Below, piece by piece: positions 11,346 through 20,782 of a stretch of DNA of 64,000 bases. Source of the DNA: Gammaproteobacteria bacterium. Lineage in GTDB: Bacteria; Pseudomonadota; Gammaproteobacteria; UBA4575. The notes below the pieces were generated by a model. That model had not been told where the DNA came from, did not search any database, and saw only the letters and a program-made list of their open reading frames with translations. The first letter of the stretch is position 1, and every line of letters begins with the position of its first letter. Location: NCBI GenBank assembly GCA_011523795.1, contig WTFY01000003.1, positions 124,001-188,000 on the forward strand, in the 5' to 3' direction. A program made the translations under genes and the position numbers.

Positions 11346-12542
11346 CTACACAAGCAACTCTATCCAGTGTTTGACGGGTATATCTGTTCCAGATTGGAGA
11401 TGCATAAGGCAGCCAATGTTAGCAGTGGCGATCATGTCTGGTTCAGCCTTTGTAAGGTCATGAATCTTGTTTGTAAGCAGTTGATGTGACAATTCAGTTT
11501 CTAATAAAGAATAACTGCCAGCTGAGCCACAGCACAGATGTCTGTTACTTACCGGGACAAACGTATAACCTGCTTTTTGAATGGTCGTTTCAACTGTGCT
11601 GGTAATCTGCTGGTTGTGCTGCAAGGTGCAAGGGTTGTGAAAGGCTATAGTGCGTTTGCGAAAGGCAGGCTTTATATGTAAGTCAGTGCATATCTCTGAC
11701 AAGTCTCTACAGTTTTTGGCGATAAATTCCGCACGTTGTGCATACTGAGGGTCAGGCCGCATAATCGCGCCGTACTTCTTTACGAAACTGCTGCATCCAC
11801 TCGATGTCACGATCAAAAATTCATGCTCGCTTTTTAGCCTCTGATACCAATCGTCAATGTTTTTGCGAATTGTCTTGTATGCACTTTCAATTTCTGTTAG
11901 GTGAAAAGCAAGAGCTCCACAGCAATCGCTTTCGGATTCGTCAAGCTGGATGTCTGCGTCTCCCAATACCTGTGCTGCAGCTGCATTGATCTGTGGAGCA
12001 GCTGAAAATTGAACGCACCCGCGGATAGTCAGCATCTTTCGTGAACCTGTAACGACTGCATTGGTTTTAATTGCTCCAGTGTCTTGAGGGATTTTTTTTG
12101 CGAGCTTTTCAGGTAGCAACGGTTTAAAGAATTGTGCTAAGGCAAAAATCAATGCGCTACTGCGAGGTTTTGAAAAAACACTGGCTATCGTATAGCGTTT
12201 GATCTTGTTGAGAATTGGGCGCCCCGAGCCATCACAGATATGCTTCCTGCCTATATCAAGTAAGTCACCATACCTGACATTTGATGGGCAGGTAGTTTCG
12301 CAGGACAGACAGGTTAAACATCTATCTAAATGTTTCCTTGCGGTACTTTTGTCGCATGAATTTTCAAAATAATTTTTGATCAGATAAATTCTTCCCCGCG
12401 GTCCATCAAGTTCATCACCAGTTAATTGGTAAGTTGGGCAGGTAGCATTGCAAAAACCACAGTGCACACATTTGCGAAGAATCTCGTCGAGCTGTTTTCC
12501 ATCCGCTGTTTGCAAAAGTTCAGCTGGTAATGACGTTCTCAT
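11346..12542 (-). CDS. glcF: Glycolate oxidase iron-sulfur subunit GlcF
   Basis: Electron-transfer subunit of the GlcDEF glycolate oxidase, which oxidises glycolate to glyoxylate. Two 4Fe-4S motifs occupy the N-terminus: CVHCGFCNATCP and CLTCLSCETTCP. Two cysteine-rich CCG domains follow, marked by CCGALAFHL and CCGSAGSYSLL. Length 398 aa is normal. It is the last gene of the operon, starting 5 bp after glcE. The protein probably docks on the inner face of the cytoplasmic membrane and passes electrons to quinone. Confidence 0.95.
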   Translation of the reverse strand: MRTSLPAELLQTADGKQLDEILRKCVHCGFCNATCPTYQLTGDELDGPRGRIYLIKNYFENSCDKSTARKHLDRCLTCLSCETTCPSNVRYGDLLDIGRKHICDGSGRPILNKIKRYTIASVFSKPRSSALIFALAQFFKPLLPEKLAKKIPQDTGAIKTNAVVTGSRKMLTIRGCVQFSAAPQINAAAAQVLGDADIQLDESESDCCGALAFHLTEIESAYKTIRKNIDDWYQRLKSEHEFLIVTSSGCSSFVKKYGAIMRPDPQYAQRAEFIAKNCRDLSEICTDLHIKPAFRKRTIAFHNPCTLQHNQQITSTVETTIQKAGYTFVPVSNRHLCCGSAGSYSLLETELSHQLLTNKIHDLTKAEPDMIATANIGCLMHLQSGTDIPVKHWIELLV

Positions 12543-12547
12543 TGAAT

Positions 12548-13606
12548 TTAGAAATCACAATAAATTTTGCCTGGGTTCAGTATGCCGTTCGGATCGAATG
12601 CTCGTTTGAGTCTTCGGTGAATTTCCAGCAAATGTGGTGACAATGGATGAAAGATATCTTCTGTTCCAGATCGCCTTCTAAAGAGGCATGCATGCCCCCC
12701 AGCCTGTTCAGTGATGCGGCGAATTTCTGAAGTTTCTGTCTCTGATGCATACCAGCGTAAAGCTCCATTCCACTCTAACAAAGAACTTCCAGAAATTTTG
12801 AGTGGTGTAGTGCTTGGTGGGACCTGAATTCTCCAAATTGGCTTATCTGTCATGAAAAAATCAGTCGCCTGTTCTTTGACATCTGACCAGAAGGCATGAC
12901 TCCGGTCAACCATATAGCCTCCTAAAATCTCAGCACATTTCTCAATTGTTGATCGTGAGCCTGCTAGGCGGATATATAGATTCTTGCTGTCATGAAAAGT
13001 GCCAGTTATCGGCATGGGTGTTCTTGCCCAGGAATTCATCTTTTGTATAGCCTCAGAAGTGTTCAGTGGAAATGCTAATGTTTGTTCTGACACTGGCTTC
13101 GGCAGCAGACGCAGCGTGACGGACATCAGTATTCCCAAAGTGCCTAGGGCTCCACACATCAGACGAGATACATCGTAACCGGCAACATTCTTCATTACCT
13201 TCCCGCCAAATTGCAGGTACTCGCCTTTTCCATTGATAATCTCAATCCCAAGAATACAGTCCCGTATGGCACCGGAACTCACTCGTCTTGGACCAGACAG
13301 TCCAGCTGCAACCATTCCTCCTACGGTTGCAGCAGCACCAAAATGGGGAGGTTCACACGGCAGTATCTGGTTTTCCTTTTCGATGACATGCTCGATTTCC
13401 TTCAAAGGTGTTCCGCTGCGAGCAGTGATATAAAGCTCGGAAGGCTCATACTCAACAATTCCAGTATGTCCTGAAAGGGATAGAGGAATGCCCTTGATAT
13501 TCCTTCCGTAGAAGTCTTTTGTGTTGCCAGCATGTATCTTTAGGGCACAACCTTTTTCGTACGCATCTTTGACTCTAGATGCTATAAGTTCCCTGATATC
13601 TGTCAT
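12548..13606 (-). CDS. glcE: Glycolate oxidase FAD-binding subunit GlcE
   Basis: Second FAD-binding subunit of glycolate oxidase. The PCMH-type FAD domain shows YITARSGTPLKEIE, ATVGGMVAAGLSGPRR, SSGAIRDCILGIEIINGKGE and GGKVMKNVAGYDVSRLMCGALGTLGI, all family marks. The C-terminus ends with FDPNGILNPGKIY. Length 352 aa is typical. It lies 13 bp after glcD and 5 bp before glcF, all on the minus strand. Confidence 0.94.
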   Translation of the reverse strand: MTDIRELIASRVKDAYEKGCALKIHAGNTKDFYGRNIKGIPLSLSGHTGIVEYEPSELYITARSGTPLKEIEHVIEKENQILPCEPPHFGAAATVGGMVAAGLSGPRRVSSGAIRDCILGIEIINGKGEYLQFGGKVMKNVAGYDVSRLMCGALGTLGILMSVTLRLLPKPVSEQTLAFPLNTSEAIQKMNSWARTPMPITGTFHDSKNLYIRLAGSRSTIEKCAEILGGYMVDRSHAFWSDVKEQATDFFMTDKPIWRIQVPPSTTPLKISGSSLLEWNGALRWYASETETSEIRRITEQAGGHACLFRRRSGTEDIFHPLSPHLLEIHRRLKRAFDPNGILNPGKIYCDF

Positions 13607-13619
13607 ACATACTCATGTG

Positions 13620-15086
13620 CTAAAAGCGTGGTAGGTCTGCGTGTGGCATCTCACCGCCATGTACATGCATAGCTCCAAACTCAGCACATCGATGAAGTGT
13701 AGGAATGGCCTTGCCAGGATTTAATAATTGGTACTCATCAAATGCTGATTTGATGGAATGAAATGTTTGTAATTCTGCGGAATTGAATTGCACGCACATC
13801 TGATCTAGCTTTTCTACTCCTACACCATGTTCACCAGTGATACTTCCACCCATCTTAACGCAGAGTTGGAGAATTTCACTGCCAAGCTGTTCAGCGGTTT
13901 CTAATTCACCTGCACGGTTTGCATCATAGAGGATTAGAGGGTGTAGATTTCCATCTCCTGCATGAAACACGTTTGCTACACTCATGCCATATTTTTTTGA
14001 CAGGAAATTGATTTCCTCCAGTACATTGGCCAAATGCTTGCGAGGAATGGTTCCATCCATACAATAGTAGTCTGGAGACAAGTTGCCCAGTGCCGGAAAA
14101 GCAGACTTGCGACCTTTCCAGAATTTTTCTTCTTCATCCTTGTTTTTTGCCAGGCGAATTTCTGTCGCGTGATGGCTGTCAAGTATTTTCTGAGTTTGTA
14201 GGACTTGGCTCTGGATATCCTCCTCAAAGCCATCCAGCTCACAAATCAAAATAGCCGCAGCATCTTTAGGGTAACCAAGGCTACAGTATTTCTCAGTTGC
14301 CATTACAGTAAAGCTGTCCATCATTTCAAGTCCTGCAGGGATGATCCCGCTTGAAATGATTGCAGCCACTGCATTACCAGCATCCTGTATCCTGTCAAAC
14401 GCTGCGAGCAAAACTTTTCGGCCGTCTGGTTCAGGCAGTAATCTGACTGTAGCCTGTAACACGACACCCAACATGCCCTCAGAACCATTCATCAGTGCAA
14501 GTAAATCAAAACCAGGCGAGTCAAAGTGCTTTCCTCCTAAGTCTATAATTTCTCCATCAATAGTCAAAATTTTCAGGGCCAAAATGTTATGAACAGTCAA
14601 GCCATATTTAAGGCAATGAATACCTCCTGAGTTTTCAGCTATATTGCCCCCGATTGTGCATGCAATTTGTGAGGAAGGATCAGGAGCATAGTAAAGTCCG
14701 AGAGGTTTTACGGCTTCGGAAATTGCTACATTAGTCACTCCCGGCTCTACAGTAGCGGTTCGGTTTTCTGGATCAATTTCCAGAATTCTGTTCAGTTTTG
14801 CCGTGTTTAGTAAAACTCCTTTAGCATGAGGTAGCGCACCTCCAGAAAGGCTTGTACCGGCTCCTCTGACAACTACGGGGAGTTGTAATTTCTTGCAGAT
14901 TTTGATAATTGCCTTGATTTGCTCTTGGGTTTCAGGCAGCAAAGCAATTCGCGGTATTTGCCTGTAAGCAGTAAGTGCATCACATTCGTAGACACTTAGT
15001 TGTTCTTTTTTTGCCAAAACTGAATCTTTTGGCAGAATTTGGCAAAATTGCTTTACCAAATTTGATAAGTTGTCTGGTGTCTTCAT
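13620..15086 (-). CDS. glcD: Glycolate oxidase catalytic subunit GlcD
   Basis: FAD-linked oxidase that removes hydride from glycolate. The FAD-binding domain has VVVRGAGTSLSGGALPHAKG, PGVTNVAISEAV, CTIGGNIAENSGG and NGSEGMLGVV. The cap domain ends with FHAGDGNLHPLILYD and the ITGEHGVGVEK motif. Length 488 aa is normal. First gene of glcDEF; its promoter lies in the 158-bp divergent gap with crcB. No glcC-type regulator is adjacent. Confidence 0.94.
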   Translation of the reverse strand: MKTPDNLSNLVKQFCQILPKDSVLAKKEQLSVYECDALTAYRQIPRIALLPETQEQIKAIIKICKKLQLPVVVRGAGTSLSGGALPHAKGVLLNTAKLNRILEIDPENRTATVEPGVTNVAISEAVKPLGLYYAPDPSSQIACTIGGNIAENSGGIHCLKYGLTVHNILALKILTIDGEIIDLGGKHFDSPGFDLLALMNGSEGMLGVVLQATVRLLPEPDGRKVLLAAFDRIQDAGNAVAAIISSGIIPAGLEMMDSFTVMATEKYCSLGYPKDAAAILICELDGFEEDIQSQVLQTQKILDSHHATEIRLAKNKDEEEKFWKGRKSAFPALGNLSPDYYCMDGTIPRKHLANVLEEINFLSKKYGMSVANVFHAGDGNLHPLILYDANRAGELETAEQLGSEILQLCVKMGGSITGEHGVGVEKLDQMCVQFNSAELQTFHSIKSAFDEYQLLNPGKAIPTLHRCAEFGAMHVHGGEMPHADLPRF

Positions 15087-15244
15087 ATAAGTTTGAATTT
15101 GCTTTTCAGGTGTAACCAGTGCTTGGGGAGCAAGGAATATACAGAATTGATCTTCATATTGATTTCAATATAATTGCGGTCACTCGCAACCCCTGATTCT
15201 GTCAATATACCATTGATCATCACTACTTGTCGTAAATCACAATC

Positions 15245-15646
15245 ATGGGAAAAGTATGGATAGGAAGCTCAGCACTGGCTCTACTTGGAATCGGTGCAGG
15301 AGGAGCTCTAGGTTCAATTCTCAGGTATCTGATACAGTCGCAGAGTGTTTATTGGTTGGGCGATGAATTCCCTTATGGCACTTTGATTGTAAATATAACT
15401 GGATCGTTTTTGATTGGCTTCCTTTTCGTTACGCTGTCAGACCGCTATTTCGTATCTGTAGAGGTCAGGCTCATGGTCATGGCTGGATTGCTTGGCGGGT
15501 TTACTACATTTTCTGCATTTTCACTTGAGACTCTGAAGTTAATGCAACAGGGCAGCTTATTGAGTGCTGTGAGCAATGTGTTTCTAAGCGTAGTCGCATG
15601 TATTGCAGCGTGTTATTTGGGTGTAGCTTTGGCACGTAACCTATGA
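15245..15646 (+). CDS. crcB: Fluoride channel CrcB/Fluc
   Basis: Small four-helix membrane protein that exports fluoride as a dual-topology dimer. The family motifs GGALGSILRYL, GTLIVNITGSFLIGFL and GLLGGFTTFSAFSLE are all present, including the FTTFSAFS phenylalanine box. Length 133 aa is normal. It precedes serS by 18 bp, as in pseudomonads. I looked for a fluoride riboswitch upstream and did not see its consensus. Confidence 0.95.
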   Translation: MGKVWIGSSALALLGIGAGGALGSILRYLIQSQSVYWLGDEFPYGTLIVNITGSFLIGFLFVTLSDRYFVSVEVRLMVMAGLLGGFTTFSAFSLETLKLMQQGSLLSAVSNVFLSVVACIAACYLGVALARNL

Positions 15647-15664
15647 TGACAGGATTATTGTGTC

Positions 15665-16945
15665 ATGCTTGATCCAAAGCTATTACGTACAAAACTTGAT
15701 GAAGTTGCGATGCAGCTAGGCCGTCGTGGTATCAAAATTGATAAGGACTGGTATCACTCCAAGGAACGACTACGTAAGCAATTGCAGGCTACAACAGAGA
15801 ACCAGCAAAATCAGCGAAACAAGCGTTCCAAATTGATTGCCCATGCCAAATCTTCAGGAAAAGACATTGCCGAGATGCTTGATGAAATGGCAAAAATCAC
15901 TGATGAGCTAAAGGTGAATCAGACCAAGCTAGAGGGTTTAAAGAGGGAAATTCATGCATGGAATTTGGAGTTGCCTAATATCCCCCATGACTCAGTTCCG
16001 GATGGGTCAACTGATTCAGATAATATTGAGATAAAAAAGTGGGGGACTATTCCGAAGTTTGATTTTGAAGTCCTGGATCATGTGAGCATAGGCGAGCGTT
16101 TAGGTGGCTTGGACTTTAAGCTGGCTGCCAAGGTTGCAGGCAGCCGGTTTGTCACTATGCACGGCCAAATTGCTAAACTCCACCGTGCTTTGATCCAGTT
16201 TATGTTGGATACGCATGTTTCCGAACACGGATACAAGGAGATATATGTTCCCTATATTGTCAATGATCAGAGCTTGATATGCACGGGACAGCTTCCAAAA
16301 TTTGGAGATGATCTTTTCAAACTAGATACTTCTGTTCAGCAATTCTTGATTCCCACAGCAGAAGTTCCTGTCACAAACCTATGGCGTGATTACATTGCCA
16401 ATGAAGAAGAATTGCCAGTGAAATTTGTCTGCCATACACCTTGTTTTCGGTCAGAAGCAGGATCTTACGGGAAAGATACACGCGGAATGATTCGCCAACA
16501 TCAATTTGAAAAGGTAGAACTCGTTCAGCTTGTGAAACCAGAAGCATCTTGGCGTGCATTGGAGTCATTGACAAATCATGCTGAGAAAATACTACAACTG
16601 TTAGAACTGCCATATCGTGTAGTGACATTATGCACTGGTGATCTGGGGTTTGCTTCTGCCAAGACTTATGACATTGAAGTATGGCTGCCAAGCAAGAATG
16701 CGTATTGTGAAATTTCCTCATGCAGTAATTTTCTCGATTTTCAAACCAGGAGACTAAAAGCTCGCTGGAAGAACAGTGTGACCGGAAACACCGAGTTTTT
16801 GCACACATTGAATGGTTCAGGGCTAGCAGCGGGTAGGACACTGGCAGCCATTTTAGAGAACTGCCAAGACCGATCTTCGGGTATTCGTATACCCAGCGTG
16901 TTGCAACCATATGTGAATGGGCTTGATGTAATTTCACCCGGCTAG
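15665..16945 (+). CDS. serS: Seryl-tRNA synthetase SerS
   Basis: Class II aminoacyl-tRNA synthetase charging tRNA-Ser. The N-terminal ~110 residues form the coiled-coil tRNA arm (rich in Lys, Glu, Gln). Motif 2 is seen as [26 protein letters not shown]-type sequence and motif 3 as [30 protein letters not shown] is also typical. Length 426 aa is normal. The MOSC gene follows 19 bp downstream. Confidence 0.97.
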   Translation: MLDPKLLRTKLDEVAMQLGRRGIKIDKDWYHSKERLRKQLQATTENQQNQRNKRSKLIAHAKSSGKDIAEMLDEMAKITDELKVNQTKLEGLKREIHAWNLELPNIPHDSVPDGSTDSDNIEIKKWGTIPKFDFEVLDHVSIGERLGGLDFKLAAKVAGSRFVTMHGQIAKLHRALIQFMLDTHVSEHGYKEIYVPYIVNDQSLICTGQLPKFGDDLFKLDTSVQQFLIPTAEVPVTNLWRDYIANEEELPVKFVCHTPCFRSEAGSYGKDTRGMIRQHQFEKVELVQLVKPEASWRALESLTNHAEKILQLLELPYRVVTLCTGDLGFASAKTYDIEVWLPSKNAYCEISSCSNFLDFQTRRLKARWKNSVTGNTEFLHTLNGSGLAAGRTLAAILENCQDRSSGIRIPSVLQPYVNGLDVISPG

Positions 16946-16964
16946 ATGCCCCGGAGGTGGCGAT

Positions 16965-17450
16965 ATGCCTCAAAGCTCAAAGTTTAAAAAATATTTCCCC
17001 AGGCATGGGAAGATTGAGTGGATTGGTATCCGAGGTCCTTCAGATGAGCAAATTACGAGCGTGTGTTCTGCAGAGTTAGTACGTGACCTAGGAATAGTGG
17101 GGGACAAGGAGTGTTCGAACCCAGGCAGCAACAGGCAAGTAACCTTGGTACAACATGAGTACTTTGCTGTGATTGCATCATTTCTAGGAGGAAAAAGTGT
17201 TACCCCATATCATCTCAGGAGGAATATAGTTGTTTCTGGCTTGAATCTTGCGGTACTCAGTGGCTATAAAGTTGGAATTAATGAAGTAGTTATCCAGGTA
17301 ACAGGAAACTGTGCGCCTTGTGCAAAGCTTGAGCGGACACTTGGGTATGGAGGATATAATGCAGTCTGCAGTCATGGTGGTGTTACTGCTGTGGTGCTGA
17401 AAGGAGGGAAGATAGGCACTGGTGACGAGGTCGAGGTATTTGTCGACTGA
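16965..17450 (+). CDS. MOSC domain-containing protein
   Basis: 161-aa protein made almost entirely of a MOSC domain, a fold found in molybdenum-cofactor sulfurases and in proteins that handle Moco-bound sulfur or hydroxylamine-type compounds. Seen: IGIRGPSDEQ near the start, VGDKECSNPGSNRQVTLVQ, the RRNIVVSGLNL segment and the conserved cysteine block VTGNCAPCAKLERTLG with GGVTAVVLKGG. The likely reactive cysteine is in NCAPC. It is close behind serS; the context does not reveal a substrate. Confidence 0.85.
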   Translation: MPQSSKFKKYFPRHGKIEWIGIRGPSDEQITSVCSAELVRDLGIVGDKECSNPGSNRQVTLVQHEYFAVIASFLGGKSVTPYHLRRNIVVSGLNLAVLSGYKVGINEVVIQVTGNCAPCAKLERTLGYGGYNAVCSHGGVTAVVLKGGKIGTGDEVEVFVD

Positions 17451-17502
17451 AACCTCTTGATTGACCAATCCTGCAGTGCTCATGGCCAGAGTACCGTCAA
17501 AC

Positions 17503-17889
17503 CTAGCCTGTGTGCTTTGAGTGCAAATATGTCGCCATTACAAGGAACCATGAAACGATCAGAGTGATGCCACCAAGTGGAGTGACATTCCCGAACCATG
17601 CGATGCCTGTTAGGCTCATCATATAGAGGCTGCCACAGAAAAAGACCATTCCAGTCAGCATGACTGCAGCGGCTAATTCTAGCAGCTTGCTTCCATGGCG
17701 CTGATTGAGCATCATGCCAACTATGATCAGACTTAATGCGTGGTAAAGGTGATAGTCAATTGCAGTCTGGAAATTTAGGTACCTTGTTTCTTGCCAAGAA
17801 TTCTTCAGCGAATGAGTGGCATATGCAGCCAACAGAATCGCCAACGCAGCATTGCCGGATCCAAGCAAGATTGCTAGTCTGTGTATCAT
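17503..17889 (-). CDS. DUF423 membrane protein (YgdD-like)
   Basis: 128-aa inner-membrane protein with four predicted helices. It shows the DUF423 pattern: GSGNAALAILLAAYATHSLK, NFQTAIDYHLYHALSLIIVGM, FFCGSLYMMSLTG and VTPLGGITLIVSWFLV. The molecular function of the family is not established. It is convergent with the MOSC gene and divergent from yajQ. Confidence 0.88.
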   Translation of the reverse strand: MIHRLAILLGSGNAALAILLAAYATHSLKNSWQETRYLNFQTAIDYHLYHALSLIIVGMMLNQRHGSKLLELAAAVMLTGMVFFCGSLYMMSLTGIAWFGNVTPLGGITLIVSWFLVMATYLHSKHTG

Positions 17890-17940
17890 TATGCAGTCAC
17901 TATAATCTGAACTTTTTGCGGAATCAGGATAAGCATCGAA

Positions 17941-18423
17941 ATGCCTTCATTTGATGCAGTTTCAGAAGTTGATACTCATGAACTGGCCAATGCACTGGAT
18001 CAGGCCAACCGTGAAATTTCTAACCGATATGACCTGAAGGGGACTGATGCAAAAGTCATTCACGAGCACTTAACTATACGTATTGAAGCACAGTCTGAAT
18101 TCCATATCGACCAGATCTATGAAATTCTGATTCAGAAGATGTCTAAGCGGGGACTGGATATTAAATGTTTAGTACGTGAACGTGTTGAGGTTGCGAACTT
18201 GCGTGCGCGGCAGTCTCTAGCAATTCGTCAAGGCATAGACCAGGAGACTGCAAAAAAACTTGCCAAACTCGTCAGAGAGTCAAAACTCAAGGTCCAAGCC
18301 TCTATTCAGGGTGAAAAGTTACGTGTTGCCGGGAAGAAACGTGACGATCTCCAGAAGGTTATCGGCGTATTCAAAGAAGCTAAGCTAGATATTCCGCTGC
18401 AGTTTGAAAATTTTAGGGATTAA
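17941..18423 (+). CDS. YajQ family nucleotide-binding protein
   Basis: 160-aa cytoplasmic protein of the YajQ (DUF520) family; some members bind cyclic di-GMP. The whole length matches: MPSFDAVSEVDTHELANALDQ, NREISNRYDLKGTDAKV, an IDQIYEIL segment, and KLVRESKLKVQASIQGEKLRV with KRDDLQKVIGVFKEA. The start ATG is unambiguous by the conserved N-terminus. It is divergent from the DUF423 gene, with only about 50 bp between starts. Confidence 0.95.
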   Translation: MPSFDAVSEVDTHELANALDQANREISNRYDLKGTDAKVIHEHLTIRIEAQSEFHIDQIYEILIQKMSKRGLDIKCLVRERVEVANLRARQSLAIRQGIDQETAKKLAKLVRESKLKVQASIQGEKLRVAGKKRDDLQKVIGVFKEAKLDIPLQFENFRD

Positions 18424-18483
18424 TTGAATTGCATGGTAAGCAGGCATGTGCGAGATGCATATTGCCTTCATGTGCACTTAAGA

Positions 18484-18663
18484 TCAAATAAGCCAAATTA
18501 ATCCAATCACGAGTATTGACACCAGGCCGATGGGCAGCAAGAAGGCCAGCCAGTCATCAAGTTTGGCTTTCGGACTATTTTTCTGCCAGTACTTGACAGC
18601 AGGAAATATGAAGATGATCAGTCCAATGACCAGCGCGGCATATCCTAATTTTAGCCAGTCCAT
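18484..18663 (-). CDS. Small two-helix membrane protein, 59 aa
   Basis: Reading the minus strand from ATG at 18663 to TGA at 18484 gives 59 aa. It has two hydrophobic segments (LGYAALVIGLIIFIFPAV and LAFLLPIGLVSILVIGLIWLI) separated by a charged linker KYWQKNSPKAKLDDW. It lies 11 bp after the YccA-family gene on the same strand, so it is probably translated from the same message. Short proteins of this layout occur in other gammaproteobacteria, to my recollection; no function is known to me. Confidence 0.65.
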   Translation of the reverse strand: MDWLKLGYAALVIGLIIFIFPAVKYWQKNSPKAKLDDWLAFLLPIGLVSILVIGLIWLI

Positions 18664-18674
18664 TAGTCTTGAAT

Positions 18675-19373
18675 TTAGTCATTGCTAGCAAAGCCTAATA
18701 GATGCAATAAGGCAATAAAGATATTGTATATGCTCAAATAGATTGAAGTTGTAGCAATAATATAATTGGTCACACCACCATTGATTATCCGGCTCGTGTC
18801 AAACAGGATGAAGCCACTGAAAATAAGGATTACAGCAGCGTTGATTGCTAGCCAGAGACCAGGCATATTCAAAAATATACCAGCAAGGGAGGCGAGCAAT
18901 ACAACGATTAATCCTGCAAACAAAAAACCGCCCAGGAAACTGAAATCACGCTGTGTAATTAATGCATAGGCTGAGAGTCCCAAGAATATAATTGCAGTTC
19001 CACCCATGGAGGTTGCTATTACTTCTGATCCATATGCCATGTTTAAGTAATGGTTAAGTATGGGTCCCAGTCCAAAACCAAGTAAGCCAGTAAAAGCAAA
19101 TACCACTCCTATTCCTGCTGCAGAGTTGGCAGTTCGGGGCAGAACAAACCATACCAACAACAATGCTGCAACTGAGCAGGCTAAGCTAGTTCCGTGACCA
19201 ACATTGAGTATCGTGGATACCATAGCCATTAGAGCGCTGAAGATTAGTGTTGCTGATAAGAGTGCATACGTGTTGCGCAGAACTTTATTTGCTGACAATG
19301 CGCTGGCACGGGGTGCGCTTGATGCATGAAGTCTTGGGTTGTCCATGGCAGATTGCTCGCTTGAGTTAATCAA
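18675..19373 (-). CDS. Bax inhibitor-1/YccA family membrane protein
   Basis: 232-aa protein with seven hydrophobic segments. It matches the bacterial BI-1 family: VLRNTYALLSATLIFSALMA early, GLLGFGLGPILNHYL in the middle, ALITQRDFSFLGGFLFAGLIV, FSGFILFDTSRIINGG and the end YIIATTSIYLSIYNIFIALLHLLG. E. coli YccA modulates FtsH and some homologues conduct calcium; which applies here is unknown. The 59-aa gene lies immediately downstream. Confidence 0.92.
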   Translation of the reverse strand: MINSSEQSAMDNPRLHASSAPRASALSANKVLRNTYALLSATLIFSALMAMVSTILNVGHGTSLACSVAALLLVWFVLPRTANSAAGIGVVFAFTGLLGFGLGPILNHYLNMAYGSEVIATSMGGTAIIFLGLSAYALITQRDFSFLGGFLFAGLIVVLLASLAGIFLNMPGLWLAINAAVILIFSGFILFDTSRIINGGVTNYIIATTSIYLSIYNIFIALLHLLGFASND

Positions 19374-20115
19374 TTACTACTAACATAAAGGTATTTTAAA
19401 TAAATTCAAGTAGTCTTCATCAAATTTAGACAATGCTGTTAGTTGTCTCCACAGAAATTAGTCCAAATATTTGTGAACTGCCATGATTAGGCCTCTGTAG
19501 AGGGGGAGGGAGCATGGCACCCAAGCTTTATTTAATAGAGGGGGCGAACTGTGACATCGTCAAGGTGTACGAAAGCAGTTCATTGATATGCTGCTTATGT
19601 CGCAAGATAGGGATATTGTACGCGACACTCTATTATCGAAAAAAGGATTACGGTGAGCTAGTGCTGAACCAGGCAAAGAAATTCAAGCAGTTGCGATAAG
19701 AAAGAGAATATTACAGGAGCTGCAGTGGAGATGAGTTTGCTCGGATGTTAGCTGCAAGTCGGATAAGCAGCATTGCATCTGCTGCTAGTCCTGGAGTAGG
19801 CCTATTTTCAGTTGTACTCGAGTTTCATGTAATGCTCAGGCGGGAATTTGGTCCATGTAAGCTACTAGTGATCCGGCAGGTATATGATGCAGCGAATCAC
19901 CATCAACAGGTACTAGAATTCAAGGGAAAAGTAAAGGTATTGGATTTGTGATAGTGAACCGCCTGCATGTGAGAGGGGAGTTTCAAGTACTCACGGCGGC
20001 TGACGCATGTTTGCGAGTTGTAGTTACCCGTGCAAATCCATTGTGTGCCGAGAAGGCAGTGGAGGCCTAGAGCAAATTCGATATGGTGCTAGAAAGGGCT
20101 TAGTCTTTGTTCGTA
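19374..20115. other. Thinly coded region containing an IS3 relic
   Basis: Apart from the transposase orfA relic at 19514-19699 I find no gene that I can support. A short open frame at 19745-19951 has no homology I recognise and no ribosome-binding site. I saw no intact terminal inverted repeats that would define an insertion sequence. Confidence 0.4.
19514..19699 (+). pseudogene. IS3-family transposase OrfA remnant
   Basis: The last half of this 61-codon frame resembles OrfA of IS3-type elements (IS407-like group). The relic LCRKIGILYATLYYRKKDYG lines up with the usual helix-turn-helix pattern 'CRKHGIS-AT-Y-WK-KYGG', followed by a Lys/Leu-rich start of the leucine zipper (QAKKFKQL). The frame stops just where the zipper should continue, and no OrfB is found downstream, so this is a decayed fragment. 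Confidence 0.55.
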
Positions 20116-20469
20116 CTATTTTAATTTTTCTTTACAGGTATCTGTTACGGTTTTCCAACAGCAGTGATAAGTCCAGCCTGGACCGCCTGTATTTGATTCA
20201 TTGGCAAGAATTTGTTCATTCTTTTTAGGGTTAGCAGGCATTCCGCCATTACCTTCAAAGTTAAGTAGTTTGGCCTTGTCCAATACCGCGGACCTGCAAA
20301 GTGATATGCCTCGAACAACCCCCAAATATTGCTCTTCTCCTTCAGGCGTATAGAAATATACATTCATTTCTTCCTGTTCAAGCGTTCTTTGAAGGACTTC
20401 GCATCCGGTGATTGTAGTAGTTAACAGCAAAATTACTGCAGAATACTTTATTAAACTTGTTCGTAGCAT
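20116..20469 (-). CDS. Putative lipoprotein, 117 aa
   Basis: N-terminal signal peptide (AVILLLTTTITGC) ending in a lipobox with Cys at about residue 23, so lipidation and export are likely. The mature part has FYTPEGEEQYLGVVRGISLC and a C-terminal cluster with several cysteines (HCCWKTVTDTC). I do not recognise a family. It stands alone in a thinly coded area, and the downstream flank holds no clear terminator. Confidence 0.6.
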   Translation of the reverse strand: MLRTSLIKYSAVILLLTTTITGCEVLQRTLEQEEMNVYFYTPEGEEQYLGVVRGISLCRSAVLDKAKLLNFEGNGGMPANPKKNEQILANESNTGGPGWTYHCCWKTVTDTCKEKLK

Positions 20470-20782
20470 ACCAAACCCCTTGCCTTAGATTGTCATGTGT
20501 ACTGAGTATCTTACAGGTGGTAATTGCAAGAATTTGAAGGGCGAACCAATTTCAATATACATCTCACTTGAAGAAAAAAGCAAAAATCTGCTCTTTGATA
20601 GTCTTCGCCAAATTGAGCATGATTAAAATATATTTAATATCAAAAAATCATATCTTACAGTATTCGGAAGTGCATCAAAAATATCATAGTTTTATAAGAA
20701 TTTTAAATGAAATTTAAAACAGTTTTTATCAGGCATAAGTAAATTTTGTACTGAGGTTTCATTGGTTGGGGGGTATTTAAGC
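20470..20782. other. AT-rich divergent intergenic region
   Basis: About 313 bases, strongly AT-rich between 20620 and 20760. No gene was found. It probably holds promoters for the lipoprotein gene and the broken gene at 20783, but no single promoter can be fixed. Confidence 0.35.

Noticed and set aside
15087-15244. A fluoride riboswitch before crcB
   Set aside because: The typical GG-GATGG...CUGAUGA consensus was not found.
16371-16973. 200-codon frame opposite serS
   Set aside because: It is a shadow of the conserved synthetase gene and has no domain of its own.
19745-19951. 68-codon frame after the IS3 relic, considered as part of the transposase
   Set aside because: It does not match OrfA zipper or OrfB integrase sequence by eye.
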